DNA from: Pelotomaculum terephthalicicum JT
GTDB taxonomy: Bacteria > Bacillota > Desulfotomaculia > Desulfotomaculales > Pelotomaculaceae
Assembly (NCBI RefSeq): GCF_022410535.1
Contig: NZ_JAKNBL010000001.1
Span: 310,001-374,000, forward strand
DNA: 64,000 bases
Reading direction: 5' to 3'
Shown here piece after piece: positions 8,848 to 17,098 of the stretch. A program made the translations under genes and the position numbers. The number at the start of each line of letters is the position of its first letter. The stretch's first letter is position 1. The notes below the pieces were generated by a model, which was given only the letters and a program-made list of their open reading frames with translations, did no database searches and had not been told where the DNA came from.

Positions 8848-8879
8848 GTTGCAAGTGTAAAAATTTTTACACTTGCAAC
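8848..8879. promoter_or_regulatory. Perfect 32-base palindrome upstream of the coiled-coil gene
   Basis: Two 16-base arms, GTTGCAAGTGTAAAAA and its exact complement, meet without a loop. The lack of a loop and the A5/T5 centre suit a dimeric regulator's operator better than a terminator. It lies in the 5' region of the gene starting at 8817. Confidence 0.65.
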
Positions 8880-8953
8880 ACTTCCCACATATTTAAATGG
8901 CAGTGGGGAAGCCCTACCCGCTGCCATTTAATGGACCTGCTTATATATTATCA

Positions 8954-9061
8954 TCAATCATACACACTATCTTCCTCGTTGTCCCAGTCGTCAAATGTCG
9001 ATTCGGCTATTTTCAGCCATTCAATAAGGGTATCGTCCGCATCGTCTGGTATATTGACCAC
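8954..9061 (-). CDS. Possible small acidic protein
   Basis: A 35-aa frame from GTG (VVNIPDDADDTLIEWLK...) with 14 Asp or Glu residues and a plausible codon pattern. The ribosome site is poor and no family is recognised. It sits in the gap between the coiled-coil gene's palindrome and the exported-protein cassette. Confidence 0.25.
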   Translation of the reverse strand: MVNIPDDADDTLIEWLKIAESTFDDWDNEEDSVYD

Positions 9062-9162
9062 CAGCTTTCAGGATGTTTTTAGATCAGGAGTAGGGAGCTT
9101 GCTACTTGTCCCAATGCACCACCAGTGCCTTGCCGTCTATGGCCTGGCCGACATGATTAATA

Positions 9163-9855
9163 TCAGCCTTCGTTTTCAGTTTTCAGCAATTCGCGGTACA
9201 TCACCGGCGCTGACAACCCCTTGCAGTTTGTTTCAGTATCATTTTCACCAATGCTCACCTGCGCCGCACCGACAAAGGCGTTGTTTTGTACAATAGGAGA
9301 TCCGGAATCGGAATAGGTTAACTTTCTTCCTTCTGGAGTGGTGAAAGAGAAATTATCACCCGATACTTCCGTAATATTAACGTTATATCCCTTTGCATCA
9401 GTATCTATACCATCAGCAGTATACAAAACAGCGGAACCTACATTCGGGGATTTCACCAAAAATCCACCTCCAGAGAAATCTTTTTCGTCTCTATCGGCCT
9501 CTACCAGTGGATAAGCCTTGATTCCATAATTAGTTGCATTGTCAAACTTTAACTGGTCATAAAAAATACTTTCATAAGTATTAGAAGCAAGAGAGACATA
9601 ACCCGGTCCGGATATATATCCGGACCCTGAGCGATCCTTTATGCCTTGCGCAGACAAAACAGCCTCCATAGAACGTGTATAAAAACACACTGTTGTTTTA
9701 GCCGCATACGTTGCCGTCTCATTTGGATCTACTCTAACAAGAGCCTTCTGACCACTCACATAAACATATGGACCTTGAAAACTAGTGTAAATCATAGGTA
9801 CTAGAAACATCGCCAGAGAAATTAACACCATAATAAATCGGATCATAAAAACCAT
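9163..9855 (-). CDS. Exported protein with a protease-like SDSGSPIV motif
   Basis: 230 aa, start ATG behind AAAGGATGG. An N-terminal hydrophobic segment (about 4-25) is a signal peptide or anchor. Near the C-terminus, TYSDSGSPIVQNNAFVGAAQ resembles the catalytic-Ser loop of trypsin-like (GDSGxP) and SpoIVB-type (GxSGSPI) peptidases, including the following strand. I could not pick out a matching catalytic His and Asp, so activity is uncertain. It is the third gene of a three-gene exported cassette, 9 bases after the 545-aa gene. Confidence 0.55.
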   Translation of the reverse strand: MVFMIRFIMVLISLAMFLVPMIYTSFQGPYVYVSGQKALVRVDPNETATYAAKTTVCFYTRSMEAVLSAQGIKDRSGSGYISGPGYVSLASNTYESIFYDQLKFDNATNYGIKAYPLVEADRDEKDFSGGGFLVKSPNVGSAVLYTADGIDTDAKGYNVNITEVSGDNFSFTTPEGRKLTYSDSGSPIVQNNAFVGAAQVSIGENDTETNCKGLSAPVMYRELLKTENEG

Positions 9856-9864
9856 CCTTTCGAA

Positions 9865-11502
9865 TTAGTAATACCAGGGAACTGGCCCGCCTGGTTCACC
9901 GGGATTAGGGACCAACCGTGTTCTGAATTTTGGCGGGTTATTAATACTGCCAACCATTTTCCATCCATATACATCTACGGTCTCATAAGTCACTCTTTCT
10001 TCCACCACTTTCACAGTCACCTTCACAGAGTTTTCCCCATGGTATTCTCTAGAAGGCGGCCGGGTCGGCGTAATTCTAAGAACGTTATCACTGTACGTTG
10101 TTTCAAGTCTATCAATATGATCGTTTCCGTGATACTTTTCAGGCACCCAGCTCCCCCCGCTGTAATAGCAGTTAACAGCAGCAACAATTGTATTAGTGGT
10201 AGTATAATCAAATTTTGCCGAAACAGAGCCTTGAGCCGAAAAGCTATGAATGGCACTGTCTTTAAGCTCCAAAGAACCGCTGCTGTTCTGAACGTAAAAA
10301 CGTATTACGGCCGTACCAGGCATAGTAAATGTGCTGTCGAAATCAGCCGTTGTCTTACCGTCATTGTAACGAATACTGGTGCCGGATATATTGTACTGAG
10401 AAGGCTGCGGTTCTTCCGGCGTTTCACCACCACCTCCCACCGTGATATTTAATATCTGTTCGTTGTTGGTGTATCTTTCATTTTCAGCAATCGCATGGTT
10501 AGAATCCCCCGGCACTTTTCCGCCGTTCACCTTCAGGGTAATTAAAGAACTACTAATACCACCCGGGCATGTCCAGGGGATAGTGACAGTTTTTTGCCCG
10601 TCAGTGTTTCGGATAGATAAATTGCCGGAATAAAATTGATAACCGTCCCTGTCCGCTTTTAATGAAACAGTTTTATAGTCCGCAAACTGCGGATCGATTT
10701 GGCTAACATTAAATGAGATATTACAGGTTTTTCCAATTTCAATATTGGTTGAGTTAATAGTGGCATTTGTTATAGCATAGTCAGGGTACTTAGGTGTAGG
10801 CTGCGAACCACCTGATAAAAGTTCCGTAGGCATAAGTGGCACTGTTAAGTACCAAAGATTACCACTTTCATCGCGGTGCCACATCCTGCCAATTCCCCAG
10901 GCGTATTGGGTTGAGGGGGCAAGGATGTGGACATACTGCACGATGTTGTCCCAAAAATTCGGATATACAGCCTCGCCAGCAACATTATAGCCGTTGATGT
11001 TTGTGCCACCCTGATAATACATGTAAATGCCATTCTTAATGTTTTGATAATACTCCATTGAGCCATCGTATGGGTTTGGTTCAGTAATACCAGTAGCACC
11101 ATTTTTCCAAGGTTCTGGTATCCACTCTTGCCCGTCTAAATATGCCCCGTTCGCGTAAGAGTCGGGAGGGAAACCTATGTTAGTATATTTATCACCATAT
11201 TTCGTGTAACCAAGATAACGATACTGACCATTACGATAATCGTTTCCCGGTACATCTTGCGGACTTCCGTACACCAAAGCTCCAAAGTAGTTGTTTCCTA
11301 CTTGATAATTTGTCAGTGTTGAGACAGGAACATAATTGATACTTTTACCATTGCTTTCCTGTGTATAGTAACCACCAGCCAGAGCATTGGCTATTGCTAG
11401 ATCGGGATTGTATAGTTCGGCGTAACTATACCTACTATATGCAGCGAACAAAAAAAGAAAGATCGCCGCCATAGCGAACAATCTTTTAATCACGAAAAAC
11501 AC
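9865..11502 (-). CDS. Large exported protein with a CARDB/Ig-like domain, unknown function
   Basis: 545 aa with a typical signal peptide (residues 1-28, cleavage after YSYA). Residues 30-230 are Tyr-, Gly- and Asn-rich, with repeated GxY elements and no family that I know. About 245-355 (YPDYAITNATINSTNIEIG... to LNITVGGGG) has the layout of a CARDB-type beta-sandwich. A Pro/Gly linker and a second beta-rich region follow, with a Pro-rich tail (PGEPGGPVPWYY). It is the middle gene of the exported cassette and probably acts at the cell surface. Confidence 0.65.
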   Translation of the reverse strand: MFFVIKRLFAMAAIFLFLFAAYSRYSYAELYNPDLAIANALAGGYYTQESNGKSINYVPVSTLTNYQVGNNYFGALVYGSPQDVPGNDYRNGQYRYLGYTKYGDKYTNIGFPPDSYANGAYLDGQEWIPEPWKNGATGITEPNPYDGSMEYYQNIKNGIYMYYQGGTNINGYNVAGEAVYPNFWDNIVQYVHILAPSTQYAWGIGRMWHRDESGNLWYLTVPLMPTELLSGGSQPTPKYPDYAITNATINSTNIEIGKTCNISFNVSQIDPQFADYKTVSLKADRDGYQFYSGNLSIRNTDGQKTVTIPWTCPGGISSSLITLKVNGGKVPGDSNHAIAENERYTNNEQILNITVGGGGETPEEPQPSQYNISGTSIRYNDGKTTADFDSTFTMPGTAVIRFYVQNSSGSLELKDSAIHSFSAQGSVSAKFDYTTTNTIVAAVNCYYSGGSWVPEKYHGNDHIDRLETTYSDNVLRITPTRPPSREYHGENSVKVTVKVVEERVTYETVDVYGWKMVGSINNPPKFRTRLVPNPGEPGGPVPWYY

Positions 11503-11531
11503 TCCTTATTATTTTTAACTAATAATTTTAT

Positions 11532-12461
11532 TTAGTTACCTGATATAATGTTTGCTGGCTGTGGAACGCTCCAAATCGTTATATTAATTACAGTATCACC
11601 AAAATTGGAGCTTACGCGAGAGGATTTACCATTAGAAGAATTCCAATACCTCCCTGGTAATTTCTGATTAATATCTGTTTTCTGCCTAGCATAGTCCATC
11701 AATTCGCTGACCGTCTGATTGTCCAGACCTTGGGATAGAATTGCTTCAGCTTCATTCCATGAACCTTCTTTGGTTATATCTAGCCAGAGATACATTTCAC
11801 AGTGATTAGGGTCGTTTGGTTTTATACCCCAATCAATACGTAGACTCGTATTTATCGGTATCTGATAATTATTCAACGTTGACGTACCAGTTACCGCCTC
11901 TTCCTTTTGCCAGCTTAACCAGTTTGCCGCAACCCTCACGTCCGGCTCCGGTGTTCCCGCAGGCCAGCAAACCACGGTCTGTGTTGCTTCGTCCCAAGTT
12001 ACTTGAAATTTTAATCCCTCGGCAACGTACCGAGCTGGCAGGAACGTCCTCCAAGTTGGCGAGGACATAAGCACCGGCGTCACATCCATAGCCTGGCCGT
12101 GTTTATCCCCGTTGACATTCATCCATAGGTTTCCAATAGTCATTTGCAGTGTTGCACCAGCCCCCTTGATGGTTGCCATCTGACTATCATCGTCCCAGGT
12201 GATATTCTCATTGCTCACTCCCAAAGCGTTGCCCAGAAAGCGCACCGGCACGTAAGTCCGGTCGTTCTGGATGAACGGGGATACATCCATCTTTACTCCA
12301 GGAGTTTGCAAGTTTACAACGTAGTAGGGCACCCCGATTTTGAATACTACCGAAATGACAGGTTGATCCTGGCTTGCCTGCTCTGCGTGAACCGTGCGCA
12401 GCCAGGGAACCGAAATAGTAAACATGGTTAGAACAACAACAAAAACAATAACTCTCTTCAC
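11532..12461 (-). CDS. Exported protein with a copper amine oxidase N-terminal-like domain
   Basis: 309 aa with a signal peptide (1-26, ending VHA). Residues about 40-170 hold two repeats of the YVPVRFLGNALG...VTWDD pattern (second copy TFLPARYVAEGLKFQVTWDE) that defines the Cu_amine_oxidN1 domain common in Clostridial surface proteins. The domain alone does not imply amine oxidase activity. The C-terminal 130 residues are not recognised. It is the first gene of the three-gene exported cassette, 29 bases before the 545-aa gene. Confidence 0.8.
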   Translation of the reverse strand: MKRVIVFVVVLTMFTISVPWLRTVHAEQASQDQPVISVVFKIGVPYYVVNLQTPGVKMDVSPFIQNDRTYVPVRFLGNALGVSNENITWDDDSQMATIKGAGATLQMTIGNLWMNVNGDKHGQAMDVTPVLMSSPTWRTFLPARYVAEGLKFQVTWDEATQTVVCWPAGTPEPDVRVAANWLSWQKEEAVTGTSTLNNYQIPINTSLRIDWGIKPNDPNHCEMYLWLDITKEGSWNEAEAILSQGLDNQTVSELMDYARQKTDINQKLPGRYWNSSNGKSSRVSSNFGDTVINITIWSVPQPANIISGN

Positions 12462-12603
12462 TTTAAAAAACCTCCTTAAGTCTGTTTTTTAGACCATCAA
12501 AATCCAAGAGTAATAATTTTATACTACCCAAGCCCCTTTCTCTTCCCAAACGCCAAACACACGCGCCTGAGAAAAGATTACTTGACCGGGCACATTCCTA
12601 ATC

Positions 12604-12633
12604 TTGACAACCCCCATAATCCGGATATATTAT
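12604..12633 (+). promoter_or_regulatory. Promoter reading toward the toxin gene from its 3' side
   Basis: TTGACA (12604-12609) is followed, 16 or 18 bases later, by TATATT or TATTAT (12626-12633). Transcription would run rightward through the 3' region of the minus-strand toxin gene at 12760-12849, where a type I antitoxin RNA is expected. Confidence 0.55.
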
Positions 12634-12721
12634 TTACTTAAAGTTATCACTCCTTAAATTAATGGGAATACTGAAACTGAGGAACGGCGTAGGTGCCTCG
12701 CTTGCCGGGGTTTCGTCTTAG

Positions 12722-12753
12722 GCCCTTGAAACTGTTACAGCAGCTTCAAGGGC
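12722..12753. terminator. Hairpin just past the small toxin gene
   Basis: GCCCTTGAA and its exact complement TTCAAGGGC enclose 14 bases. On the minus strand it lies 7 bases after the toxin stop. It can serve the toxin mRNA as a 3' stem and would also be part of any antisense transcript. No long U run follows on either strand. Confidence 0.55.
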
Positions 12754-12759
12754 TTTCAA

Positions 12760-12849
12760 TTACTTCCGCCGGTCAGCTATTAGCACGACGAGGGTTAGCA
12801 GAAGAGTTACGGCTATTACGATTTGAATTGCGTCTGATATTTGAATCAT
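12760..12849 (-). CDS. Putative holin-like small membrane toxin (type I toxin-antitoxin, TxpA/BsrG-like layout)
   Basis: 29 aa: a short polar start (MIQISDAIQ), one strongly hydrophobic helix (IVIAVTLLLTLVVLIA) and a basic tail (DRRK). This is the pattern of Firmicute putative holin-like toxins. The ribosome site AAAGGGGGTGAGG is very strong but can pair with an upstream GCCTCACC copy (see 12854-12894), a usual device in type I toxin mRNAs. A promoter on the other strand at 12604-12633 would give an RNA overlapping its 3' end. The product probably depolarises the membrane when unrepressed and helps to stabilise the element. Confidence 0.65.
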   Translation of the reverse strand: MIQISDAIQIVIAVTLLLTLVVLIADRRK

Positions 12850-12853
12850 TTCT

Positions 12854-12894
12854 GCCTCACCCCCTTTCGGATTATAATCCCCGGCAGGTGAGGC
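12854..12894 (-). promoter_or_regulatory. Shine-Dalgarno-sequestering hairpin of the toxin mRNA
   Basis: On the plus strand GCCTCACC (12854-12861) and GGTGAGGC (12887-12894) are exact complements, 25 bases apart. In the toxin mRNA the upstream arm pairs with the GGUGAGG part of the ribosome site, so the site is masked in the folded transcript. An extended -10 (TGGTAAAAT, about 12930) lies upstream. Confidence 0.6.
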
Positions 12895-13082
12895 CCGCCC
12901 TCAGTTCCGTATACCCAACATTATTTTACCATTTCTGACAAGCCGCACAAGAAATATTTACCGCTATTGCCAGGCATCACCCCTATTTAAATGTGCGATT
13001 GTAAATACTTTGACACTATCACATTACCCAAATGTCAAAAATTTTACAGGTAAGTAATAATATCTCACCCTATAAACACCAT

Positions 13083-13292
13083 TTATGACACTCTCCTTTT
13101 CACAGTGCCACTGCAATCACCTAATACGCTTTGCTGCTTTTCCGTTCCCTTGTCCTCACAAATAAGCTTTTTTGCAAGCTCTAGACTAACAAGAACCACA
13201 TCATTTGATAACTTAGCAAAATCCACCTCTAAGCCATGCATAATTATGATTGTTTCACTAAATTCCCTTACTTCATGCGCCACTGCGTTCAC
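13083..13292 (-). CDS. Small hypothetical protein
   Basis: 69 aa (MNAVAHEVREFSETIIIMHG...), no family recognised. Its start lies within the end of the preceding 88-aa gene (20-base overlap), so the two are translationally coupled and probably act together. Both lie between the replication-type gene and the type I toxin. Confidence 0.45.
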   Translation of the reverse strand: MNAVAHEVREFSETIIIMHGLEVDFAKLSNDVVLVSLELAKKLICEDKGTEKQQSVLGDCSGTVKRRVS

Positions 13293-13539
13293 CTTCCCTT
13301 TTGTCCGCCGCTTCGCAAAGGTCCCTGATAAATTCGAGAGCTATATTTTTAACTTTGTCATCTGAATCATCGTTAAGTTCTTCCACCAGAACAAGGAAAT
13401 TTCTTCGTTCTTCAGCCGTTCTGTTCATAAACCTTGAAGCAAAATCAATTATCCTGGATTCCACGTAAGTATATTGCTCCAAGCCAGCGCCGCGCCCGGC
13501 ATCCTGAGCCGGTACAACCATCAAATTTTCTTGCGCCAC
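13273..13539 (-). CDS. Small helical hypothetical protein
   Basis: 88 aa from ATG behind AAAGGAGGCG. The product is helical and acidic with a basic end (FMNRTAEERRNFLVLVEEL... then ADKREGERSGA). I recognise no family. It overlaps the following 69-aa gene. Confidence 0.5.
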   Translation of the reverse strand: MAQENLMVVPAQDAGRGAGLEQYTYVESRIIDFASRFMNRTAEERRNFLVLVEELNDDSDDKVKNIALEFIRDLCEAADKREGERSGA

Positions 13540-13649
13540 CTGGTACGCCTCCTTTTAATTTTTAGGATTTACCCAGGTAGCGCAGGTGGCAACCGGCATG
13601 TTATAATTGACCTCACCGGAGGCCTCCGCGGCCCCTGGGTTGTTAGGTT

Positions 13650-13686
13650 TTGAGGGCTGTTCTACCGCTAAGTAACCAGCCCTCAA
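13650..13686. repeat. Hairpin in the gap between the 29-aa frame and the 88-aa gene
   Basis: TTGAGGGCTG (13650-13659) and its exact complement (13677-13686) with a 17-base loop. The gap 13540-13857 also holds several G/C-rich short palindromes (for example CCGGAGGCCTCCGCGG near 13616) but no convincing gene. It may end transcription from the replication gene. Confidence 0.5.
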
Positions 13687-13857
13687 GCTATTTTGAGCAC
13701 CTCCTTCCCAAAGCTTTTCTTAAAAACATGTCCGGTCCCTGGAACCGCTCCGCTTGCGGCTACGTCACCGCTCAGACTCCCACCGGCTCCTGTGTCCGGT
13801 TTCGACCAGGTCAGGTATTCCCAGCGGCTGCACGGTTAAGCACCAAGGGGCCAGACA

Positions 13858-13947
13858 TTATAAGTCAGACTCATATCCCCATTTTCTGGTTTGGATTGCC
13901 CAAATTCTTCTTAGCACAACCGGAAGTATTTCGCTGATCGCTTTCAT
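13858..13947 (-). CDS. Small hypothetical protein downstream of the replication-type gene
   Basis: A 29-aa frame (MKAISEILPVVLRRIW...) starts at ATG behind GGAGGCTTAAGC, a good ribosome site, 16 bases after the stop of the replication-type gene. It is probably cotranscribed with it. The function is unknown. Confidence 0.35.
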   Translation of the reverse strand: MKAISEILPVVLRRIWAIQTRKWGYESDL

Positions 13948-13963
13948 GCTTAAGCCTCCCTCG

Positions 13964-14929
13964 TCAGATATACAAAGTTTTGATAAATTCTTTCTTGCGT
14001 TCCTTCTCTAGTGTCTTTTTATGTCTATTACCTCCGGGCCCATCTCTGGAGGTTATGTTGTTGTTTTTATCCCCACTTTTATGAGTTATACTTGGCTTTG
14101 CCGGCTGGTCCGGCTGGATATCGTTTTCCAGCGCGTAGCGCAGCCAGGCTCCCACTCCCCGGATCTCGGCTTCCTGTGAGAGCTGGCGGCGCAGTTCGTC
14201 AAGGACTAAAGATACTTTTTCCGGAGGGTGTTTCTTTTCAATCTCCTTTGCGAAGCTAACGGATATATCAACTCCGGCCACTGCCCTGACTTTTGAGCAA
14301 ATCTGTTCCCATGCCGGAGGTTCTTCAGGCTTTTCTTCTTCCTTGCCATTTTCCGTATAAGTTTGGTGGTTGATTACTTGATTAGTTTCATCGGTATTTG
14401 CCGGAGGCAAAGCAAAAGCAGCGCCGTCATTCTCAACAGTGCTGCTTGCAATTTCATGATTTGTAGTTTTTCCCACACCGGGCTGCTCAACAACAACAAC
14501 AGATCTTTTAACTGAGTATTCTTTGTCGGAAAGCTCTTTCCGTTCTTGACCGGAACATCCTTTCCGGTCCGGAACGGAAAGAGCTTTCCGGTCCTTGTCG
14601 CTCAAGGCTTTCAGTCTCTGTATTTTTGAAGTATCATGGATATAGTAGATGTTGGTCTGATTAAGCCCTCGCTGAACCCACGAAATTAAATCGAATTCCC
14701 TGAGTTCATCAAGGTATTTACGAATTGTCCTGTCTGTGCAGTTAGCTACTTCAGCTAGTCTTTCTTGTCCGGGAAAACACTCGTCCTCTTGCCAGGCAAA
14801 CATTAGCAATATTGCATAGATGGACTTTGCAGGCAAAGACAGCCTTGGTGCGGTTAAAACCGAATTAGGTACTGCTGTAAACCCTTTCTTCAAAACTGGA
14901 TCAAGAATAACAAGGGTTTTTTCTTTCAT
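13964..14929 (-). CDS. Helix-turn-helix replication-initiator-like protein
   Basis: 321 aa from ATG at 14929 behind GGAGGTAGCAGTG. Residues about 15-115 contain VPNSVLTAPRLSLPAKSIYAILLMFAW and a winged HTH (FPGQERLAEVANCTDRTIRK), the pattern of the HTH_36 replication-initiation/plasmid family. A low-complexity stretch rich in DK/DR/ELS follows, coded by the 14528-14589 inverted repeat, then a second helical domain (AWEQICSKVRAVAG...GAWLRYALEND) as seen in DnaD-like or plasmid Rep proteins. It suggests that the element replicates, or replicated, as a plasmid. Confidence 0.65.
   Translation of the reverse strand: MKEKTLVILDPVLKKGFTAVPNSVLTAPRLSLPAKSIYAILLMFAWQEDECFPGQERLAEVANCTDRTIRKYLDELREFDLISWVQRGLNQTNIYYIHDTSKIQRLKALSDKDRKALSVPDRKGCSGQERKELSDKEYSVKRSVVVVEQPGVGKTTNHEIASSTVENDGAAFALPPANTDETNQVINHQTYTENGKEEEKPEEPPAWEQICSKVRAVAGVDISVSFAKEIEKKHPPEKVSLVLDELRRQLSQEAEIRGVGAWLRYALENDIQPDQPAKPSITHKSGDKNNNITSRDGPGGNRHKKTLEKERKKEFIKTLYI
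14528..14589. repeat. 62-base nested inverted repeat inside the replication-type gene
   Basis: GGAAAGCTCTTTCCGTTC (14528-14545) is an exact complement of 14572-14589. The 26-base spacer itself holds GACCGGAA-CATCCT-TTCCGGTC. The hexamer TTTCCG or its complement recurs throughout. It is compatible with an origin of replication embedded in the initiator gene. Confidence 0.7.
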
Positions 14930-15089
14930 CACTGCTACCTCCATTTTAACCTCTATAAAATAAAAAAGCCGCAGGTATATTTCATCCTGTGGGTACTCAG
15001 GCGCATTAACGGCAATGTTATTATTTTGCTGTTTATAGTGTTTGTCGTTACCATTATATGGATTATGCAAATTTGTTATTGTAATTTTC

Positions 15090-15848
15090 CTAAGTGATCG
15101 TACCTTTTTTTATGTAATAGTTAATATTGTTTTTTTTGCAAAAATCAACTACTATATCAACCTGCTGATTATAGAACGCCCTATGGGTTGTGAATGACGT
15201 AACTTCTTTACTGTAGTTTGTTCGGCCAAAGATAATTTTATTGGCGAACGAAACAGTATTTAATATATTAACCAAATCCTGTTTTATGAGATTCGGCGTG
15301 GGATAAGGTTCAATACTCACCCACGTCCGGGATCCTTTGTCGAACAGAGCTTTTAGTGCGGCAATCCTATCCGCATATGGGGACGCACCGGGTTCGATTC
15401 TTTGGCGGTAACTCTCGTCAAGAGAAATAAGAGTTATTCCATATTCATTTGCTGGAGATTGTTCTGTCAACTCTATGGGTAACAGTCCTTTTGTGAGGAC
15501 TGTACACCGAATGCCAGCCGCATTGAGTTTTTTTATTGCCGCTATACTCATTTCTCCAACTTTTTCATATCCGAACATAAACGGGTCGGTGGTAAAGCAA
15601 AGCTGGACGGATTCAATCTTTGATTTCAAGCGAGGAATTTCATGGTCGAGTATTTCAAGCGTGTTGCTCACCAACTTAGGCGCACACCACGTCTCATAGT
15701 TGGCAATCTTTCCAAACCTCTTAGCCATCAAAAACGCATAGCAGGGGTAAAGGCATCCGTGGGAACACCCTAACACATGGTTCATTGTATAATCTCCATA
15801 TTCGACGCCCGTTTTGTATAACATGGTCTTTCGCGTTATGATGTCCAT
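15090..15848 (-). CDS. Radical-SAM-like protein with a C-x3-C-x3-C motif, partner of TcmP
   Basis: 252 aa from ATG at 15848. Cys28, Cys32 and Cys36 (GCSHGCLYPCYAF) give C-x3-C-x3-C, wider than the usual radical-SAM CxxxCxxC, but the surroundings (a FTTDPFMFGYE strand, AIKKLNAAGIRCTVLTKG, WVSIEPYPTP) are those of the spore-photoproduct-lyase and Gp37/Gp68-like radical SAM fold. The start lies 5 bases after the stop of TcmP, so the two form an operon, as expected for TcmP and its three-Cys partner. The substrate is unknown. Confidence 0.75.
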   Translation of the reverse strand: MDIITRKTMLYKTGVEYGDYTMNHVLGCSHGCLYPCYAFLMAKRFGKIANYETWCAPKLVSNTLEILDHEIPRLKSKIESVQLCFTTDPFMFGYEKVGEMSIAAIKKLNAAGIRCTVLTKGLLPIELTEQSPANEYGITLISLDESYRQRIEPGASPYADRIAALKALFDKGSRTWVSIEPYPTPNLIKQDLVNILNTVSFANKIIFGRTNYSKEVTSFTTHRAFYNQQVDIVVDFCKKNNINYYIKKGTIT

Positions 15849-15853
15849 TACAA

Positions 15854-17098
15854 TCACTTCTTTCTTAGCATAAGGGTATTGCCTTTGCCTTCTTGCCAAA
15901 ATTTCGTGGGTTTGCCCTTATCAGTAAAAGCTGGATCTCTCGAAACGATAATTTCTCCGTTCTTTTCAAAGGTCTTAAGTATAGAACCTCCGCGACCACT
16001 ACTTAGACGAGATAAATCGCATAGCACGCCGTGCTCGTTATAAAAGTCTGCTAAAAACTTGTTGAGGCGAGTAAATTCTGTTGTTGTTGAAAGCAGTTCG
16101 CGAACTTTCTCCTTAAGAATGCTATCGTCAATTATTTCATTTTCAGCCGTCTGTGTCATTAAGGAAAGTTGCCCACCGCTTTGAATATCAATAACCAGAC
16201 GGTCCGTTCGTTTGGCGATATTATCGGCCATAAGTATACAGCCGTCAGGATGGTTGGTCGCATGAACCATTCGGTACTTCGGATGCTGTCCTGCTTTTAG
16301 ACGGATTGGCATATCCAAAACATAGTTATATTTTTGCCGTAGGTGGAGTTTATATTGTTTGGCAAACTCCTTCTCAGCTTGGTAGCAGTCGATTATTCCT
16401 CTGCTGTAATCGGCAACAATCGAAAACCAATAGTCATCGCCCGCTATGGCAGTGAGTTCGTCTATAGAATCCATCACGGAACTGTCGTACTCTTCTATGT
16501 CTCTGAAAATCTCATCTTCTCTTTCACGAAAACCCACTTTCATGACCCGGCAAGCCTCACGAATAAAACCGAAGGAGTTAAGGTTTATCAGTAATTCGGC
16601 GGTACTGAATGAAATCGGCAGTGAATCAAATAAAGCAGCGTTTAACACCTTCACTCCATAAGGATCAACATAAAGAAATACGTTGGGATTGCGATACTTT
16701 TTATTTGCCTCCTGCAGCAAGGATATAATATTATCCTCAAATTTGCCGTCGATAATCTCACAACGCCCCGCAGGTTGACTCGCAAGGTTTGCCTCTAAGT
16801 CCTTTGCATGATTTAATTCTATAAATCGCATACAGATTTGAGGTGTAGAGCTACCATAGGGATGGGCGGCGCGATAATGCGCAATACTCCTGTCCAGACT
16901 GTCCAACGCAGTTAGCGGTGAGCCGTTCTTGCCGTCATCAAACTTTCCTTTGCCCGCAAAGCAATCCACATAAAAGATTGGATTATTCATGGACATCATC
17001 TTGTTGAAATACGGAACCAAATAGCAACCGAGCAACTCGTCTTTAACTTCAGACCAAATTTTCTTCTGTTTGAAAAAATCACGGTTGTTTTTAGACAT
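15854..17098 (-). CDS. tcmP: Three-Cys-motif partner protein TcmP
   Basis: 414 aa from ATG at 17098 behind AAGGGAGCG. The N-terminal half has a methyltransferase-like fold: FYVDCFAGKGKF (Asp45 to Gly51, motif I), an acidic loop (RFIELNH) and FLYVDPYGVK as a motif IV analogue. The C-terminus is a winged-helix-like segment. The family (TIGR04474 as I remember it) is known to lie next to proteins with a three-cysteine cluster, here the following gene. The biochemical role is not established. In this cargo context a modification or defence function is plausible but unproven. Confidence 0.85.
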   Translation of the reverse strand: MSKNNRDFFKQKKIWSEVKDELLGCYLVPYFNKMMSMNNPIFYVDCFAGKGKFDDGKNGSPLTALDSLDRSIAHYRAAHPYGSSTPQICMRFIELNHAKDLEANLASQPAGRCEIIDGKFEDNIISLLQEANKKYRNPNVFLYVDPYGVKVLNAALFDSLPISFSTAELLINLNSFGFIREACRVMKVGFREREDEIFRDIEEYDSSVMDSIDELTAIAGDDYWFSIVADYSRGIIDCYQAEKEFAKQYKLHLRQKYNYVLDMPIRLKAGQHPKYRMVHATNHPDGCILMADNIAKRTDRLVIDIQSGGQLSLMTQTAENEIIDDSILKEKVRELLSTTTEFTRLNKFLADFYNEHGVLCDLSRLSSGRGGSILKTFEKNGEIIVSRDPAFTDKGKPTKFWQEGKGNTLMLRKK

